Shown: in pieces, positions 14,001 through 28,001 of the stretch | How the letters are laid out: each line of letters starts with the position of its first letter | How positions within the stretch are numbered: the first letter of the stretch is position 1 | Origin: Meconema thalassinum | Taxonomy: Eukaryota > Arthropoda > Insecta > Orthoptera > Tettigoniidae | Reading direction: 5' to 3' | Length of the DNA stretch: 64,000 bases | Assembly (NCBI GenBank): GCA_946902985.2 | Contig: OX336388.2 | Coordinates: forward strand, 1,695,793,978 to 1,695,857,977 | Position numbers and translations under genes: made by a program | Notes under the pieces: generated by a model | The model's database searches: none | Seen by the model: only the letters and a program-made list of their open reading frames with translations | Told to the model about the DNA's origin: nothing

Positions 14001-14578
14001 TCATAAAAAAATTATGGCAGGTAACTGTAACTTCGATACTAATTATGACAAGGAACTGTAATTTCGATACAAATTATGGCAGGTAACTGTAACTTCGATA
14101 CTAGTTATGAGAGGTAAGAGTAACTTCGATACTAATTATGACAAGTAACTGTAACTTCGATACTAATTATGACAGGTAACTGTAACATCGTTACTAATTA
14201 TGACAAGTAACTGTAATTTCGATACAAATTATGGCAGGTAATTGTAATTTCGATACTAATTATGACAGGTAACAGTAACTTCGATACTAATTATGACAAA
14301 TAACAGTTACTTCGATACTAATTATGACAAGTTACTGTAACTTCGATACTAATTATGACCGGTAACTGTTACTTCGTTACTAATTATGACAAGTAACTGT
14401 AATTTCGATACAAATTGTGGCAGGTAACTGTAACCTCGATACTAATTATGACAGGTAACAGTAACTTCGATACTAATTATGACAAGTAACTGTAACTTCG
14501 ATACAAGTTATGACAGGTAACTGTAACTTCGATACTAATTATGACAAGAAACTCTAACTTCGTTACTAATTATGACAA
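11010..14578 (+). repeat. Alpha higher-order repeat, copy 3 (compact reference, 3,569 bp)
   Basis: This is the simplest alpha unit, about 115 monomers. Internal landmarks are CGATACATGT at 12139, GTCCCTG at 12406 and 13306, and the CAATTAACTC monomer just after 13952. The distances between start and second GTCCCTG (2,296), GTCCCTG to CAATTAACTC (646) and from there to the next start (627) recur in the other copies. Single-base differences from copies 1, 2 and 4 are few. A one-base loss near 11383 (GTAGGAACT) is private to it. About 21 C-type monomers can be counted, usually five or six monomers apart. Confidence 0.92.
13985..14017 (+). repeat. 33-bp monomer variant with long A-tract (N type)
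   Basis: Another C-type derivative with TTTTCATAAAAAAATT in place of TTTCGATACAAATT. It has lost the CpG and gained an A-tract of 5 to 9 bases across copies. It always follows a monomer starting CAATTAACTC and occurs in alpha (near 2930, 4113, 10430, 13998) and in gamma and neighbouring blocks (near 20845, 21095, 27150, 36817, 43110, 46577, 49378, 51240, 62536). Confidence 0.85.
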
Positions 14579-16003
14579 GTAACTATAATTTCGATACAAA
14601 TTGTGGCAGGTAACTGTAACTTCGATACTAATTATGACAGGTAACAGTAACATCGATACTAATTATGACAAGTAACTGTAACTTCGATACTTATTATGAC
14701 AGGTAACTGTAACCTCGTTACTAAGTATGACAAGTAACTGTAATTTCGATACAAATTATGGCAGGTAACTGTAACTTCGATACTAATTATGACAGGTAAC
14801 AGTATCTTCGATACTAATTATGACAAGTAACTCTAACTTCGATACAAATTGAGACAGGTTACTGTAACATCGATACTAATTATGACAAGAAACTCTACCT
14901 TCGTTACTAAATATGACAAGTAACAGTAATTTTGATAAAAAATTATGGTAGGTAACTGTAACTTCAATACTAATTAGGAAAGGTAACAGTAACTTCGATA
15001 CTAATTATGACAGGTAACTGTAACATCGATACTAATTATAATAAGTAACTGTAACTTCGATACTAATTATTACAGGTAATTGTAACTTCGTTACTAATTA
15101 TGACAAGTAACTGTAATTTCGTTACAAATTATGGCAGGTAATTGTAATTTCGATACTAATTGTGACAGGTAACAGTAACTTCGATACTAATTATGACAAG
15201 TAACAGTAACTTCGATACTAATTATGACAAGTAACTGTAACTTCGATACTAATTATGACAGGTAACTGTAACATCGTGACTAATTATGACAAGTAACTGT
15301 AATTTCGATACAAATTATGGCAGGTAACTGTAACTTCGATACTAATTATGACAGGTAACTGTAACTTCGATACTAATTATGACAAGGAACTGTAATTTCG
15401 ATACAAATTATGGCAGGTAACTGTAACTTCGTTACTAATTATGACAAGTAACTGTAATTTCGATACAAATATTGGCAGGTAACTGTAACTTCGATACTAA
15501 TTATGTCAGGTATCAGTAACTTCGATACTAATTACGACAAGTAACTGTAACTTCGTTACTAATTATGACAGGTAACTGTAACTTCGTGACTAATTATGAC
15601 AAGTAACTGTAATTTCGAAACAAATTATGGCAGGTAACTGTAACTTCGATACTAATTATGACAGGTAACAGTAACTTCGACACTAATTATGACAAGTAAC
15701 TATAACTTCGATACATGTTATGACAGGTAACTGTAACTTCGATACTAATTATGACAAGAAACTCTAACTTCGTTACTAATTATGACAAGTAACTGTAATT
15801 TAGATAAAAAATTATGGTGGGTAACTGTAACTTCAATACTAATTATGACAGATAACAGTAACTTCGATACTAATTATGACAGGTAACTGTAACTTCGTTA
15901 CTAATTATAACAAGTAACTTTAATTTCGATACAAATTATGGCAGGTAACTGTAACTTCGGTATTAATTATGACAAGTCCCTGTAATTTCGATACAAATTA
16001 TGA

Positions 16004-16034
16004 CAGGTAACAGTAATTTCGATACAAATTATGA
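16004..16034 (+). repeat. Chimeric extra monomer
   Basis: In alpha copies 2 and 3 the GTCCCTG monomer is followed directly by CAGGTAACAGTAATTTCG with GATATTAATT. Copy 4 has one more monomer in between. Its left half (CAGGTAACAG) equals the following monomer and its right half (GATACAAATTATGA) equals the preceding one. The switch falls in the shared GTAATTTCGATA. This is what one unequal exchange inside a monomer would leave. Confidence 0.85.
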
Positions 16035-17027
16035 CAGGTAACAGTAATTTCGATATTAATTATGACAGGAAAGTGTAACTTCGTTACTAATTATGACAAG
16101 TAAATGTAATTTCGATACAAATTATGACAGGCAACTGTAACTTCGTTACCAATTATGACAAGTAACAGTACCTTCGATGCTAATTATGACAGGAAACTGT
16201 AACTTCGATACTAATTATGACAAGTAACTGTAACTTCGATACTTATTATGACAGGTAACTGTAACTTCGTGACTAATTATGACAAGTAACTGTAATTTCG
16301 ATACAAATTATGGCAGGTAACTGTAACTTCGATACTAATTATGACAGGTAACTGTAACTTCGATACTAATTATGACAAATAACTGTAATTTGGATACAAA
16401 TTATGGCAGGTAACTGTAACTTCGATACTAATTATGACAGGTAACAGTAACTTCGATACTAATTATGACAAGTAACAGTAACTTCGATACTAATTATGAC
16501 AAGAAACTGTAATTTCGAAACTAATTATGACAGGTAACTGTAACATCGTTACTATTTATGACAAGTAACTGCAATTTCGATACAAATTATGGCAGGTAAC
16601 TGTTACTTCGATACTAATTATGTCAGGTAACAGTAACTTCAACACTAATTATGACAAGTAACTGTAACATCGATACTAATTATGACAAGAAACTCTAACT
16701 TCGTTACTAATTATGACAAGTAACTGTAATTTAGATAAAAAATTATGGTGGGTAACTCTAACTTCAATACTAATTAAGACAGGTAACAGTAACTTCGATA
16801 CTAATTATGACAGGTAACTGTAACTTCGTTACTAATTATGACAAGTAACTTTAATTTCGATACAAATTATGGCAGGTAACTGTAACTTCGTTACTAATTA
16901 TGACAAGTCCCTGTAATTTCGATACAAATTATGGCAGGTATCTGTAACTTCCATACTAATTATGACAGGTAACAGTAACTTCGATACTAATTATGACAAG
17001 TAACAGTAACTTCGATACTAATTATGA

Positions 17028-17044
17028 CAAGAAACTAATTATGA
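17028..17044 (+). repeat. 17-bp remnant monomer, second copy
   Basis: It is identical to the remnant at 7110-7126 and stands in the same context: after a CAAGTAACAG monomer and before CAGGTAACAG. It marks the beta block in alpha copy 4. Confidence 0.85.
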
Positions 17045-20000
17045 CAGGTAACAGTAACTTCGATACTAATTATGACAAGTAACTGCAACTTCCATACTAA
17101 TTATGACAGGTAACAATAACTTCGATACTAATTATGAGAAGGAAAGTGTAACTTCGTTACTAATTATGACAAGTAACTGTAATTTCGATACAAATTATGA
17201 CAGGTAACTGTAACTTCGTTACTAATTATGACAAGTAACAGTACCTTCGATGCTAATTATGACAAGTAACTGTAACTTCGATACTAATTATGACAAGGAA
17301 CGGTAATTTCGATACAAATTATGGCAGGTAACTGTAACTTCGTTACTAATTATGACAAGTAACTGTAATTTCGATACAATTTTTGGCAGGTAACTGTAAC
17401 TTCGATACTAATTATGTCAGGTAACAGTAACTTCAACACTAATTATGACAAGTAACTGTAACTTCGATACTAATTATGACAAGAAACTCTAACTTCGTTA
17501 CTAATTATGACAAGTAACTGTAATTTAGATAAAAAATTATGGTGGGTAACTCTAACTTCAATACTAATTAAGACAGGTAACAGTAACTTCGATACTAATT
17601 ATGACAGGTAACTGTAACTTCGTTACTAATTATGACAAGTAACTTTAATTTCGATACAAATTATGGCAGGTAACTGTAACTTCGTTACTAATTATGACAA
17701 GTCCCTGTAATTTCGTAACAAACTATGGCAGGTATCTGTAACTTCCATACTAATTATGACAGGTAACAGTAACTTCAATACTAATTAAGACAGGTAACAG
17801 TAACTTCGATACTAATTATGACAGGTAACTGTAACTTCGATACTAATTATGACAAGAAACTGTAATTTCGAAACTAATTATGACAGGTAACTGTAACATC
17901 GTTACTAATTATGACAAGTAACTGTAATTTCGATAAAAATTATGGCAGGTAACTGTAACTTCGATACTAATTATGACAGGTAACAGTATCTTCGATACTA
18001 ATTATGACAAGTAACTATAACTTCGATACAAATTGAGACAGGTTACTGTAACATCGATACTAATTATGACAAGAAACTCTACCTTCGTTACTAAATATGA
18101 CAAGTAACAGTAATTTTGATAAAAAATTATGGTAGGTAACTGTAACTTCAATACTAATTATGACAGGTAACAGTAACTTCGATACTAATTATGAAAAGTA
18201 ACTGTAACATCGATACTAATTATAATATGTAACTGTAACTTCGATACTAATTATTACAGGTAATTGTAACTTCGTTACTAATTATGACAAGTAACTGTAA
18301 TTTCGTTACAAATTATGGCAGGTAATTGTAATTTCGATACTAATTGAAACAGGTAACAGTAACTTCGATACTAATTATGACAAGTAACAGTAACTTCGAT
18401 ACTAATTATGACAAGTAACTGTAACTTCGATACTAATTATGACAGGTAACTGTAACATCGTGACTAATTATGACAAGTAACTGTAATTTCGATACAAATT
18501 ATGGCAGGTAACTATAACTTCGATACTAATTATGACAGGTAACTGTAACTTCGATACTAATTATGACAAGGAACTGTAATTTCGATACAAATTATGGCAG
18601 GTAACTGTAACTTCGTTACTAATTATGACAAGTAACTGTAATTTCGATACAAATATTGGCAGGTAACTGTAACTTCGATACTAATTATGTCAGGTATCAG
18701 TAACTTCGATACTAATTATGACAAGTAACTGTAACTTCGTTACTAATTATGACAGGTAACTGTAACTTCGTGACTAATTATGACAAGTAACTGTAATTTC
18801 GATACAAATTATGGCAGGTAACTGTAACTTCGATACTAATTATGACAGGTAACAGTAACTTCGATACTAATTATGACAAGTAACTATAACTTCGATACAA
18901 GTTATGACAGGTAACTGTAACTTCGATACTAATTATGACAGGAAACTCTAACTTCTTACTAATTATGACAAGTAACTGTTATTTAGATAAAAAATTATGG
19001 TGGGTAACTGTAATTTCAACACTAATTATGACAGATAACAGTAACTTCGATACTAATTATGACAGGTAACTGTAACTTCGTTACTAATTATAACAAGTAA
19101 CTTTAATTTCAATACAAATTATGGCAGGTAATTGTAACTTCGGTAATAATTATGACAAGTCCCTGTAATTTCGATACAAATTATGACAGGTAACAGTAAC
19201 TTCGATACTAATTATGACAGGAAAGTGTAACTTCGTTACTAATTATGACAAGTAACTGTAATTTCGATACAAATTATGACAGGTAACTGTAACTTCGTTA
19301 CCAATTATGACAAGTAACAGTACCTTCGATGCTAATTATGACAGGAAACTGTAACTTCGATACTAATTATGACAAGTAACTGTAACTTCGATACTAATTA
19401 TGACAGGTAACTGTAACTTCGTGACTAATTATGACAAGTAACTGTAATTTCGATACAAATCATGGCAGGTAACTGTAACTTCGATACTAGTTATGACAGG
19501 TAACTGTAACTTCGATACTAATTATGACAAGTAACTGCAATTTCGATACAAATTATGGCAGGTAACTGTAACTTCGATACTAATTATGACAGGTAACAGT
19601 AACTTCGATACTAATTATGACAAGTAACAGTAACTTCGATACTAATTATGACAAGAAACTGTAATTTCGAAACTAATTATGACAGGTAACTGTAACATCG
19701 TTACTAATTATGACAAGTAACTGCAATTTCGATACAAATTATGGCAGGTAACTGTAACTTCGATACTAATTATGACAGGTAACAGTATCTTCGATACTAA
19801 TTATGACAAGTAACTGTAACTTCCATACTAAGTATGACAGGTAACAATAACTTCGATACTAATTATGACAGGAAAGTGTAACTTCGTTACTAATTATGAC
19901 AAGTAACTGTAATTACGATACAAATTATGACAGGTAACTGTAACTTCGTTACTAATTATGACAAGTAACAGTACCTTCGATGCTAATTATGACAAGTAAC

Positions 20001-20210
20001 TGTAACTTCGATACTAATTATGACAAGGAACGGTAATTTCGATACAAATTATGGCAGGTAACTGTAACTTCGTTACTAATTATGACAAGTAACTGTAATT
20101 TCGATACAAATTTTGGCAGGTAACTGTAACTTCGATACTAATTATGTCAGGTAACAGTAACTTCGATACTAATTATGACAAGTAACTGTAACTTCGATAC
20201 TAATTATGAC

Positions 20211-23200
20211 AGGTAACAGTAACTTCGATACTAATTATGACAGGAAAGTATAACATCGTTACTAATTATGACAAGTAACTGTAATTTCGATACAAATTAT
20301 GACAGGTAACTGTAACTTCGTTACTTATTATGACAAGTAACGGTACCTTCGATGCTAATTATGACAGGAAACTGTTACTTCGATACTAATTATGACAAGT
20401 AACTGTAACTTCGATACTAATGATGACAGGTAACTGTAACTACGTTACTACTTATGACAAGTAACTGTAATTTCGATACAAATTATGGCAGGTAACTGTA
20501 ACTTCTATACTAATTATGACAGGTAACAGTAACTTCGATACTAATTATGACAAGTAACAGTAACTTCGATACTTATTATGACAAGAAACTGTAATTTCGA
20601 AACTAATTATGACAGGTAACTGTAACTTCGTTACTAATTATGACAAGTAACTGTAATATCGATACAAATTATGGCAGGTAACTGTAACTTCGATTCTAAT
20701 TATGACAGGTAACAGTAACTTCGATACAAATTATGACAAGTAACTGTAACTTCGATACTAATTATGAGAGGTAACTGTTACTTCGATATTAATAATGGCA
20801 ATTAACTCTAACTTCGTTACTAATTATGACAAGTAACTGTAATGTTCATAAAAAATTATGGCAGGTAACTGTAACTTCGATACTAATTATGACAGGTAAC
20901 AGTAACTTCGATACTAATTATGACAAGTAACAGTAACTTCGATACTAATTATGACAGGTAACAATAACTTCGATACAAATAATGACAAGTAACTGTAACA
21001 TCGATACTAATTATGACAGGTAATTGTTACTTCGATATTAATAATGACAATTAACTCTAACTTCGTTACTAATTATGATAAGTAACTGTAATTTTCATTA
21101 AAAAAATTATGGCAGGTAACTGTAACTTCGATACTAGTTATGACAGGTAAGAGTAACTTCGATACTAATTATGACAAGTAACTGTAACTTCGATACTAAT
21201 TATGACAGGTAACTGTAACATCGTTACTAATTATGACAAGTAACTGTAATTTCGATGCAATTTATGGCAGGTAATTGTAATTTCGATACTAATTATGACA
21301 GGTAACAGTACCTTCGATGCTAATTATGACAGGAAACTGTTACTTCGATACTAATTATGACAAGTAACTGTAACTTCGATACTAATGATGACAGGTAACT
21401 GTAACTACGTTACTACTTATGACAAGTAACTGTAATTTCGATACAAATTATGGCAGGTAACTCTAACATCGATACTAATTATGACAGGTAACAGTATCTT
21501 CGATACTAATTATGACAAGTAACTATAACTTCGATACAAATTATGACAGGTAACTGTAACTTCGATACTAATTATGACAAGAAAATCTAACTTCGTTATT
21601 AATTATGACAAGTAACTGTAATTATGATAAAAATTATGGTGGGTAACTGTAACTTCAATACTAATTATGACAGGTCACAGTAACTTCGATACTTATTATG
21701 ACAGGTAACTGTAACTTCGTTACTAATTATGACAAGTAACTTTAATTTCGATACAAATTATGGCAGGTAACTGTAACTTCGTTACCAATTATGACAAGTC
21801 CCTGTAATTTCGATACAAATTATGGCAGGTAACCGCAACTTCCATACTAATTATGACAGGTAACAATAACTTCGATACTAATTATGACAGGAAAGTGTAA
21901 CTTCGTTACTAATTATGACAAGTAACTGTAATTTCGATACAAATTATGACAGGTAACTGTAACTTCGTTACTAATTATGACAAGTAACAGTACCTTCGAT
22001 GCTAATTATGACAGGTAACTGTAACTTCGATACTAATTATGACATGGAACTGTAATTTCGATACAAATTATGGCAGGTAACTGTAACTTAGTTACTAATT
22101 AAGACAAGTAACTGTAATTTCGATACAAATTTTGGCAGGTAACTGTAACTTCGATACTAATTATGTCAGGTAACAGTAACTTCGATACTAATTATGACAA
22201 GTAACTGTAACTTCGATACTAATTAAGACAGGTAACTGTAACTTCGATACTAATTATGACAAGAAACTCTAACTTCGTTACCAATTATGACAAGTAACTG
22301 TAATTTAGATAAAAAATTATGGTGGGTAACTCTAACTTCAATACTAATTATGACAGGTAACAGTAACTTCGATACTAATTACGACAGGTAACTGTAACTT
22401 CGTTACTAATTATGACAAGTACCTTTAATTTCGATACAAATTATGGCAGGTAACTGTAACTTCGTTACTAATTATGACAAGTCCCTGTAATTTCGATACA
22501 AATTATGGCAGGTATCTGTAACTTCCATACTAATTATGACAGGTAACAGTAACTTCGATACTAATTATAACAGGAAAGTGTAACATCGTTACTAATTATG
22601 ACAAGTAACTGTAATTTCGATACAAATTATGACAGGTAACTGTAACTTCGTTACTTATTATGACAAGTAATAGTATCTTCGATGCTAATTATGACAGGAA
22701 ACTGTTACTTGGATACTAATTATGACAAGTAACTGTAACTTCGATACTAATGATGACAGGTAACTGTAACTACGTTACTACTTATGACAAGTAACTGTAA
22801 TTTCGATACAAATTATGGCAGGTAACAGTAACTTCGATACTAATTTTGACAGGTAACAGTAACTTCGATACAAATTATGACAAGTAACAGTAACTTCGAT
22901 ACTAATTATGACAAGAAACTGTAATTTCGAAACTAATTATGACAGGTAACTGTAACATCGTTACTAATTATGACAAGTAACTGTAATTTCGATACAAATT
23001 AAGGCAGGTAACTGTAACTTCGATACTAATTATGACAGGTACCTGTAACTTCGATACAAATTATGACAAGTAACTGTAACTTCGATACTATTTATGACAG
23101 GTAACTGTTACTTCGATATTAATAATGGCAATTAACTCTAACTTCGTTACTAATTATGACAAGTAACTGTAATTTTCATAAAAATATTATGGCAGGTAAC

Positions 23201-23620
23201 TGTAACTTCGATACTAATTATGACAAGGAACTGTAATTTCGATACAAATTATGGCAGGTAACTGTAACTTCGATACTAATTATGACAGGTAAGAGTAACT
23301 TCGATACTAATTATGACAAGTAAGTGTAACTTCGATACTAATTATGACAGGTAACTGTAACATCGATACTAATTATGACAAGTAACTGTAATTTCGATAC
23401 AAATTATGGCAGGTAATTATAATTTCGATACTAATTATGACAGGTAACAGTAACTTCGATACTAATAATGACAAATAACAGTTACTTCGAGACTAATTAT
23501 GACAAGTAACTGTAAATTCGATACTAATTATGACAGGTAACTGTAACTTCGTTACTAATTATGACAAGTAACTGTAATTTCGATACAAATTATGGCAGGT
23601 AACTGTAACTTCGATACTAA
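20211..23620 (+). repeat. Gamma higher-order repeat, copy 1
   Basis: This tract recurs at about 24062-27590. A GGAAAGTATAACATCG monomer starts at 20243 and 24094 (3,851 bp apart), and GTCCCTG sites at 21798 and 22481 recur at 25772 and 26455 (3,974 bp). The change in offset comes from about four monomers (near 24.8 kb) present only in the second copy. Gamma marks include GGTACC (20342), a TTCTATAC monomer, a monomer with AATGATGACAGG, and the CAATTAACTC / A-tract pair. Sequence from 23620 to 24060 is satellite of mixed affinity linking the copies. Confidence 0.82.
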
Positions 23621-24061
23621 TTATGACAGGTAACAATAACTTCGATACTAATTATGACAAGTAACAGTAACTTCGATACTAATTATGACAAGAAACTGTA
23701 ATTTCGAAACTAATTATGACAGGTAACTGTAACATCATTACTAATTATGACAAGTAACTGTAATTTCGATACAAATTATGGCAGGTAACCGCAACTTCCA
23801 TACTAATTATGACAGGTAACAATAACTTCGATACTAATTATGACAGGAAAGTGTAACTTCGTTACTAATTATGACAAGTAACTGTAAATTCGATACTAAT
23901 TATGACAGGTAACTGTAACTTCGTTACTAATTATGACAAGTAACTTTAATTTCGATACAAATTATGGCAGGTAACTCTAACTTCGTTACTAATTATGACA
24001 AGTCCCTGTAATTTCGATACAAATTATGGCAGGTATCTGTAACTTCCATATTAATTATGAC

Positions 24062-27000
24062 AGGTAACAGTAACTTCGATACTAATTATGACAGGAAAGT
24101 ATAACATCGTTACTAATTATGACAAGTAACTGTAATTTCGATACAAATTATGACAGGTAACTGTAACTTCGTTACTTATTATGACAAGTAACGGTACCTT
24201 CGATGCTAATTATGACAGGAAACTGTTACTTCGATACTAATTATGACAAGTAACTGTAACTTCGATACTAATGACGACAGGTAACTGTAACTACGTTACT
24301 AATTATGACAAGTAACTGTAATTTCGATACAAATTATGGCAGGTAACTGTAACTTCTATACTAATTATGACAGGTAACAGTAACTTCGATACTAATTATG
24401 ACAAGTAACAGTAACTTCGATACTTATTATGACAAGAAACTGTAATTTCGAAACTAATTATGACAGGTAACTGTAACTTCGTTACTAATTATGACAAGTA
24501 ACTGTAATATCGATACAAATTATGGCAGGTAACTGTAACTCGATTCTAATTATGACAGGTAACATTAACTTCGATACAAATTATGACAAGTAACTGTAAC
24601 TTCGATACTAATTATGAGAGGTAACTGTTACTTCGATATTAATAATGGTAATTAACTCTAACTTCGTTACTAATTATGACAAGTAACTGTAATGTTCATA
24701 AAAAATTATGGCAGGTAACTGTAACTTCGATACTAATTATGACAGGTAACAGTAACTTCGATACTAATTATGACAAGCAACAGTAACTTCGATACTAATT
24801 ATGACAAGAAACTGTAATTTCGAAACTAATTATGACAGGTAACTGTAACATCGTTACTAATTATGACAAGTAACTGTAATTTCGATACAAATTATGGCAG
24901 GTAACTGTAACTTCGATACTAATTATGACAGGTAACAATAACTTCGATACAAATAATGACAAGTAACTGTAACTTCGATACTAATTATGACAGGTAATTG
25001 TTACTTCGATATTAATAATGACAATTAACTCTAACTTCGTTACTAATTATGACAAGTAACTGTAATTTTCATAAAAAAAATTATGGCAGGTAACTGTAAC
25101 TTCGATACTAGTTATGACAGGTAAGAGTAACTTCGATACTAATTATGACAAGTAACTGTAACTTCGATACTAATTATGACAGGTAACTGTAACATCGTTA
25201 CTAATTATGACAAGTAACTGTAATTTCGATACAATTTATGGCAGGTAATTGTAATTTCGATACTAATTATGACAGGTAACAGTACCTTCGATGCTAATTA
25301 TGACAGGAAACTGTTACTTCGATACTAATTATGACAAGTAACTGTAACTTCGATACTAATGATGACAGGTAACTGTAACTACGTAACTACTTATGAAAAG
25401 TAACTGTAATTTCGATACAAATTATGGCAGGTAACTCTAACATCGATACTAATTATGACAGGTAACAGTATCTTCGATACTAATTATGACAAGTAACTAT
25501 AACTTCGATACAAATTATGACAGGTAACTGTAACTTCGATACTAATTATGACAAGAAACTCTAACTTCGTTACTAATTATGACAAGTAACTGTAATTATG
25601 ATAAAAATTATGGTGGGTAACTGTAACTTCAATACTAATTATGACAGGTCACAGTAACTTCGATACTTATTATGACAGGTAACTGTAACTTCGTTACTAA
25701 TTATGACAAGTAACTTTAATTTCGATACAAATTATGGCAGGTAACTGTAACTTCGTTACCAATTATGACAAGTCCCTGTAATTTCGATACAAATTATGGC
25801 AGGTAACCGCAACTTCCATACTAATTATGACAGGTAACAATAACTTCGATACTAATTATGACAGGAAAGTGTAACTTCGTTACTAATTATGACAAGTAAC
25901 TGTAATTTCGATACAAATTATGACAGGTAACTGTAACTTCGTTACTAATTATGACAAGTTACAGTACCTTCGATGCTAATTATGACAGGTAACTGTAACT
26001 TCGATACTAATTATGACAAGGAACTGTAATTTCGATACAAATTATGGCAGGTAACTGTAACTTAGTTACTAATTATGACAAGTAACTGTAATTTCGATAC
26101 AAATTTTGGCAGGTAACTGTAACTTCGATACTAATTATGTCAGGTAACAGTAACTTCGATACTAAATAAGACAAGTAACTGTAACTTCGATACTAATTAA
26201 GACAGGTAACTGTAACTTCGATACTAATTATGACAAGAAACTCTAACTTCGTTACTAATTATGACAAGTAACTGTAATTTAGATAAAAAATTATGGTGGG
26301 TAACTCTAACTTCAATACTAATTATGACAGGTAACAGTAACTTCGATACTAATTACGACAGGTAACTGTAACTTCGTTACTAATTATGACAAGTACCTTT
26401 AATTTCGATACAAATTATGGCAGGTAACTGTAACTTCGTTACTAATTATGACAAGTCCCTGTAATTTCGATACAAATTATGGCAGGTATCTGTAACTTCC
26501 ATACTAATTATGACAGGTAACAGTAACTTCGATACTAATTATAACAGGAAAGTGTAACATCGTTACTAATTATGACAAGTAACTGTAATTTCGATACAAA
26601 TTATGACAGGTAACTGTAACTTCGTTACTTATTATGACAAGTAATAGTATCTTCGATGCTAATTATGACAGGAAACTGTTACTTGGATACTAATTATGAC
26701 AAGTAACTGTAACTTCGATACTAATGATGACAGGTAACTGTAACTACGTTACTACTTATGACAAGTAACTGTAATTTCGATACAAATTATGGCAGGTAAC
26801 AGTAACTTCGATACTAATTTTGACAGGTAACAGTAACTTCGATACAAATTATGACAAGTAACAGTAACTTCGATACTAATTATGACAAGAAACTGTAATT
26901 TCGAAACTAATTATGACAGGTAACTGTAACATCGTTACTAATTATGACAAGTAACTGTAATTTCGATACAAATTAAGGCAGGTAACTGTAACTTCGATAC

Positions 27001-28000
27001 TAATTATGACAGGTAACTGTAACTTCGATACAAATTATGACAAGTAACTGTAACTTCGATACTATTTATGACAGGTAACTGTTACTTCGATATTAATAAT
27101 GACAATTAACTCTAACTTCGTTACTAATTATGACAAGTAACTGTAATTTTCATAAAAAAATTATGGCAGGTAACTGTAACTTCGATACTTATTATGACAA
27201 GGAACTGTAATTTCGATACAAATTATGGCAGGTAACTGTAACTTCGATACTAATTATGACAGGTAAGAGTAACTTCGATACTAATTATGACAAGTAACTG
27301 TAACTTCGATACTAATTATGACAGGTAACTGTAACATCGTTACTAATTATGATCAGTTACTGTAATTTCGATACAAATTATGGCAGGTAATTATAATTTC
27401 GATACTAATTATGACAGGTAACAGTAACTTCGATACTAATAATGACAAATAACAGTTACTTCGATACTAATTATGACAATAACTGTAAATTCGATACTAA
27501 TTATGACAGGTAACTGTAACTTCGTTACTAATTATGACAAGTAACTGTAATTTCGATACAAATTGTGGCAGGTAACTGTAACTTCGATACTAATTATGAC
27601 AGGTAACAGTAACATCGATACTAATTATGACAAGTAACTGTAACTTCGATATTATTATGACAGGTAACTGTAACCTCGTTACTAATTATGACAAGTAACT
27701 GTAATTTCGATACAAATTATGGCAGGTAACTGTAACTTCGATACTAATTATGACAAGTAACTGTAACTTCGATACAAATTATAATAAGTAACTGTAACTT
27801 CGATACTAATTATTACAGGTAATTGTAACTTCGTTACTAATTATGACAAGTAACTGTAATTTCGTTACAAATTATGGCAGGTAATTTCGATACTAATTGT
27901 GACAGGTAACAGTAACTTCGATACTAATTATGACAAGTAACAGTAACTTCGATACTAATTATGACAAGTAACTGTAACTTCGATACTAATTATGACAGGT
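24062..28000 (+). repeat. Gamma higher-order repeat, copy 2
   Basis: It is colinear with copy 1 up to about 27590, and with copy 3 at an offset of 9,510 bp rising to about 9,668 bp. GGTACC lies at 24193. It carries small private losses: TTCGATTC became TCGATTC near 24540, GACAAGTAAC became GACAATAAC near 27477, and one base is missing near 27650 (GATATTATTA). Past 27590 it continues into sequence with the 25-bp monomer at 27878. Confidence 0.82.
27878..27902 (+). repeat. 25-bp short monomer (loss of one GTAATT hexamer)
   Basis: Elsewhere this monomer reads CAGGTAATTGTAATTTCG; here it is CAGGTAATTTCG. One of two adjacent GTAATT copies has been lost, a 6-bp slippage inside the monomer's own hexamer doublet. 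The same short form occurs at 29328, 37546 and 43838 and nowhere in the alpha domain, so it dates those four tracts to one ancestor. The undeleted form is at 5250, 11560 and 50160, among others. Confidence 0.85.
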
Positions 28001-28001
28001 A

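Larger units (their letters stand above)
14579..19750 (+). repeat. Alpha copy 4, running into a beta block
   Basis: From 14579 to about 16980 it matches alpha, with CGATACATGT at 15709 and GTCCCTG at 15976 and 16907. It then follows the beta sequence seen in copy 2 (GTCCCTG at 17701 and 19159, remnant monomer at 17028). It never returns to the alpha 646-bp and 627-bp segments, and near 19.8 kb it gives way to gamma-type sequence. It carries one extra chimeric monomer at 16004-16034. The right edge is approximate. Confidence 0.82.
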
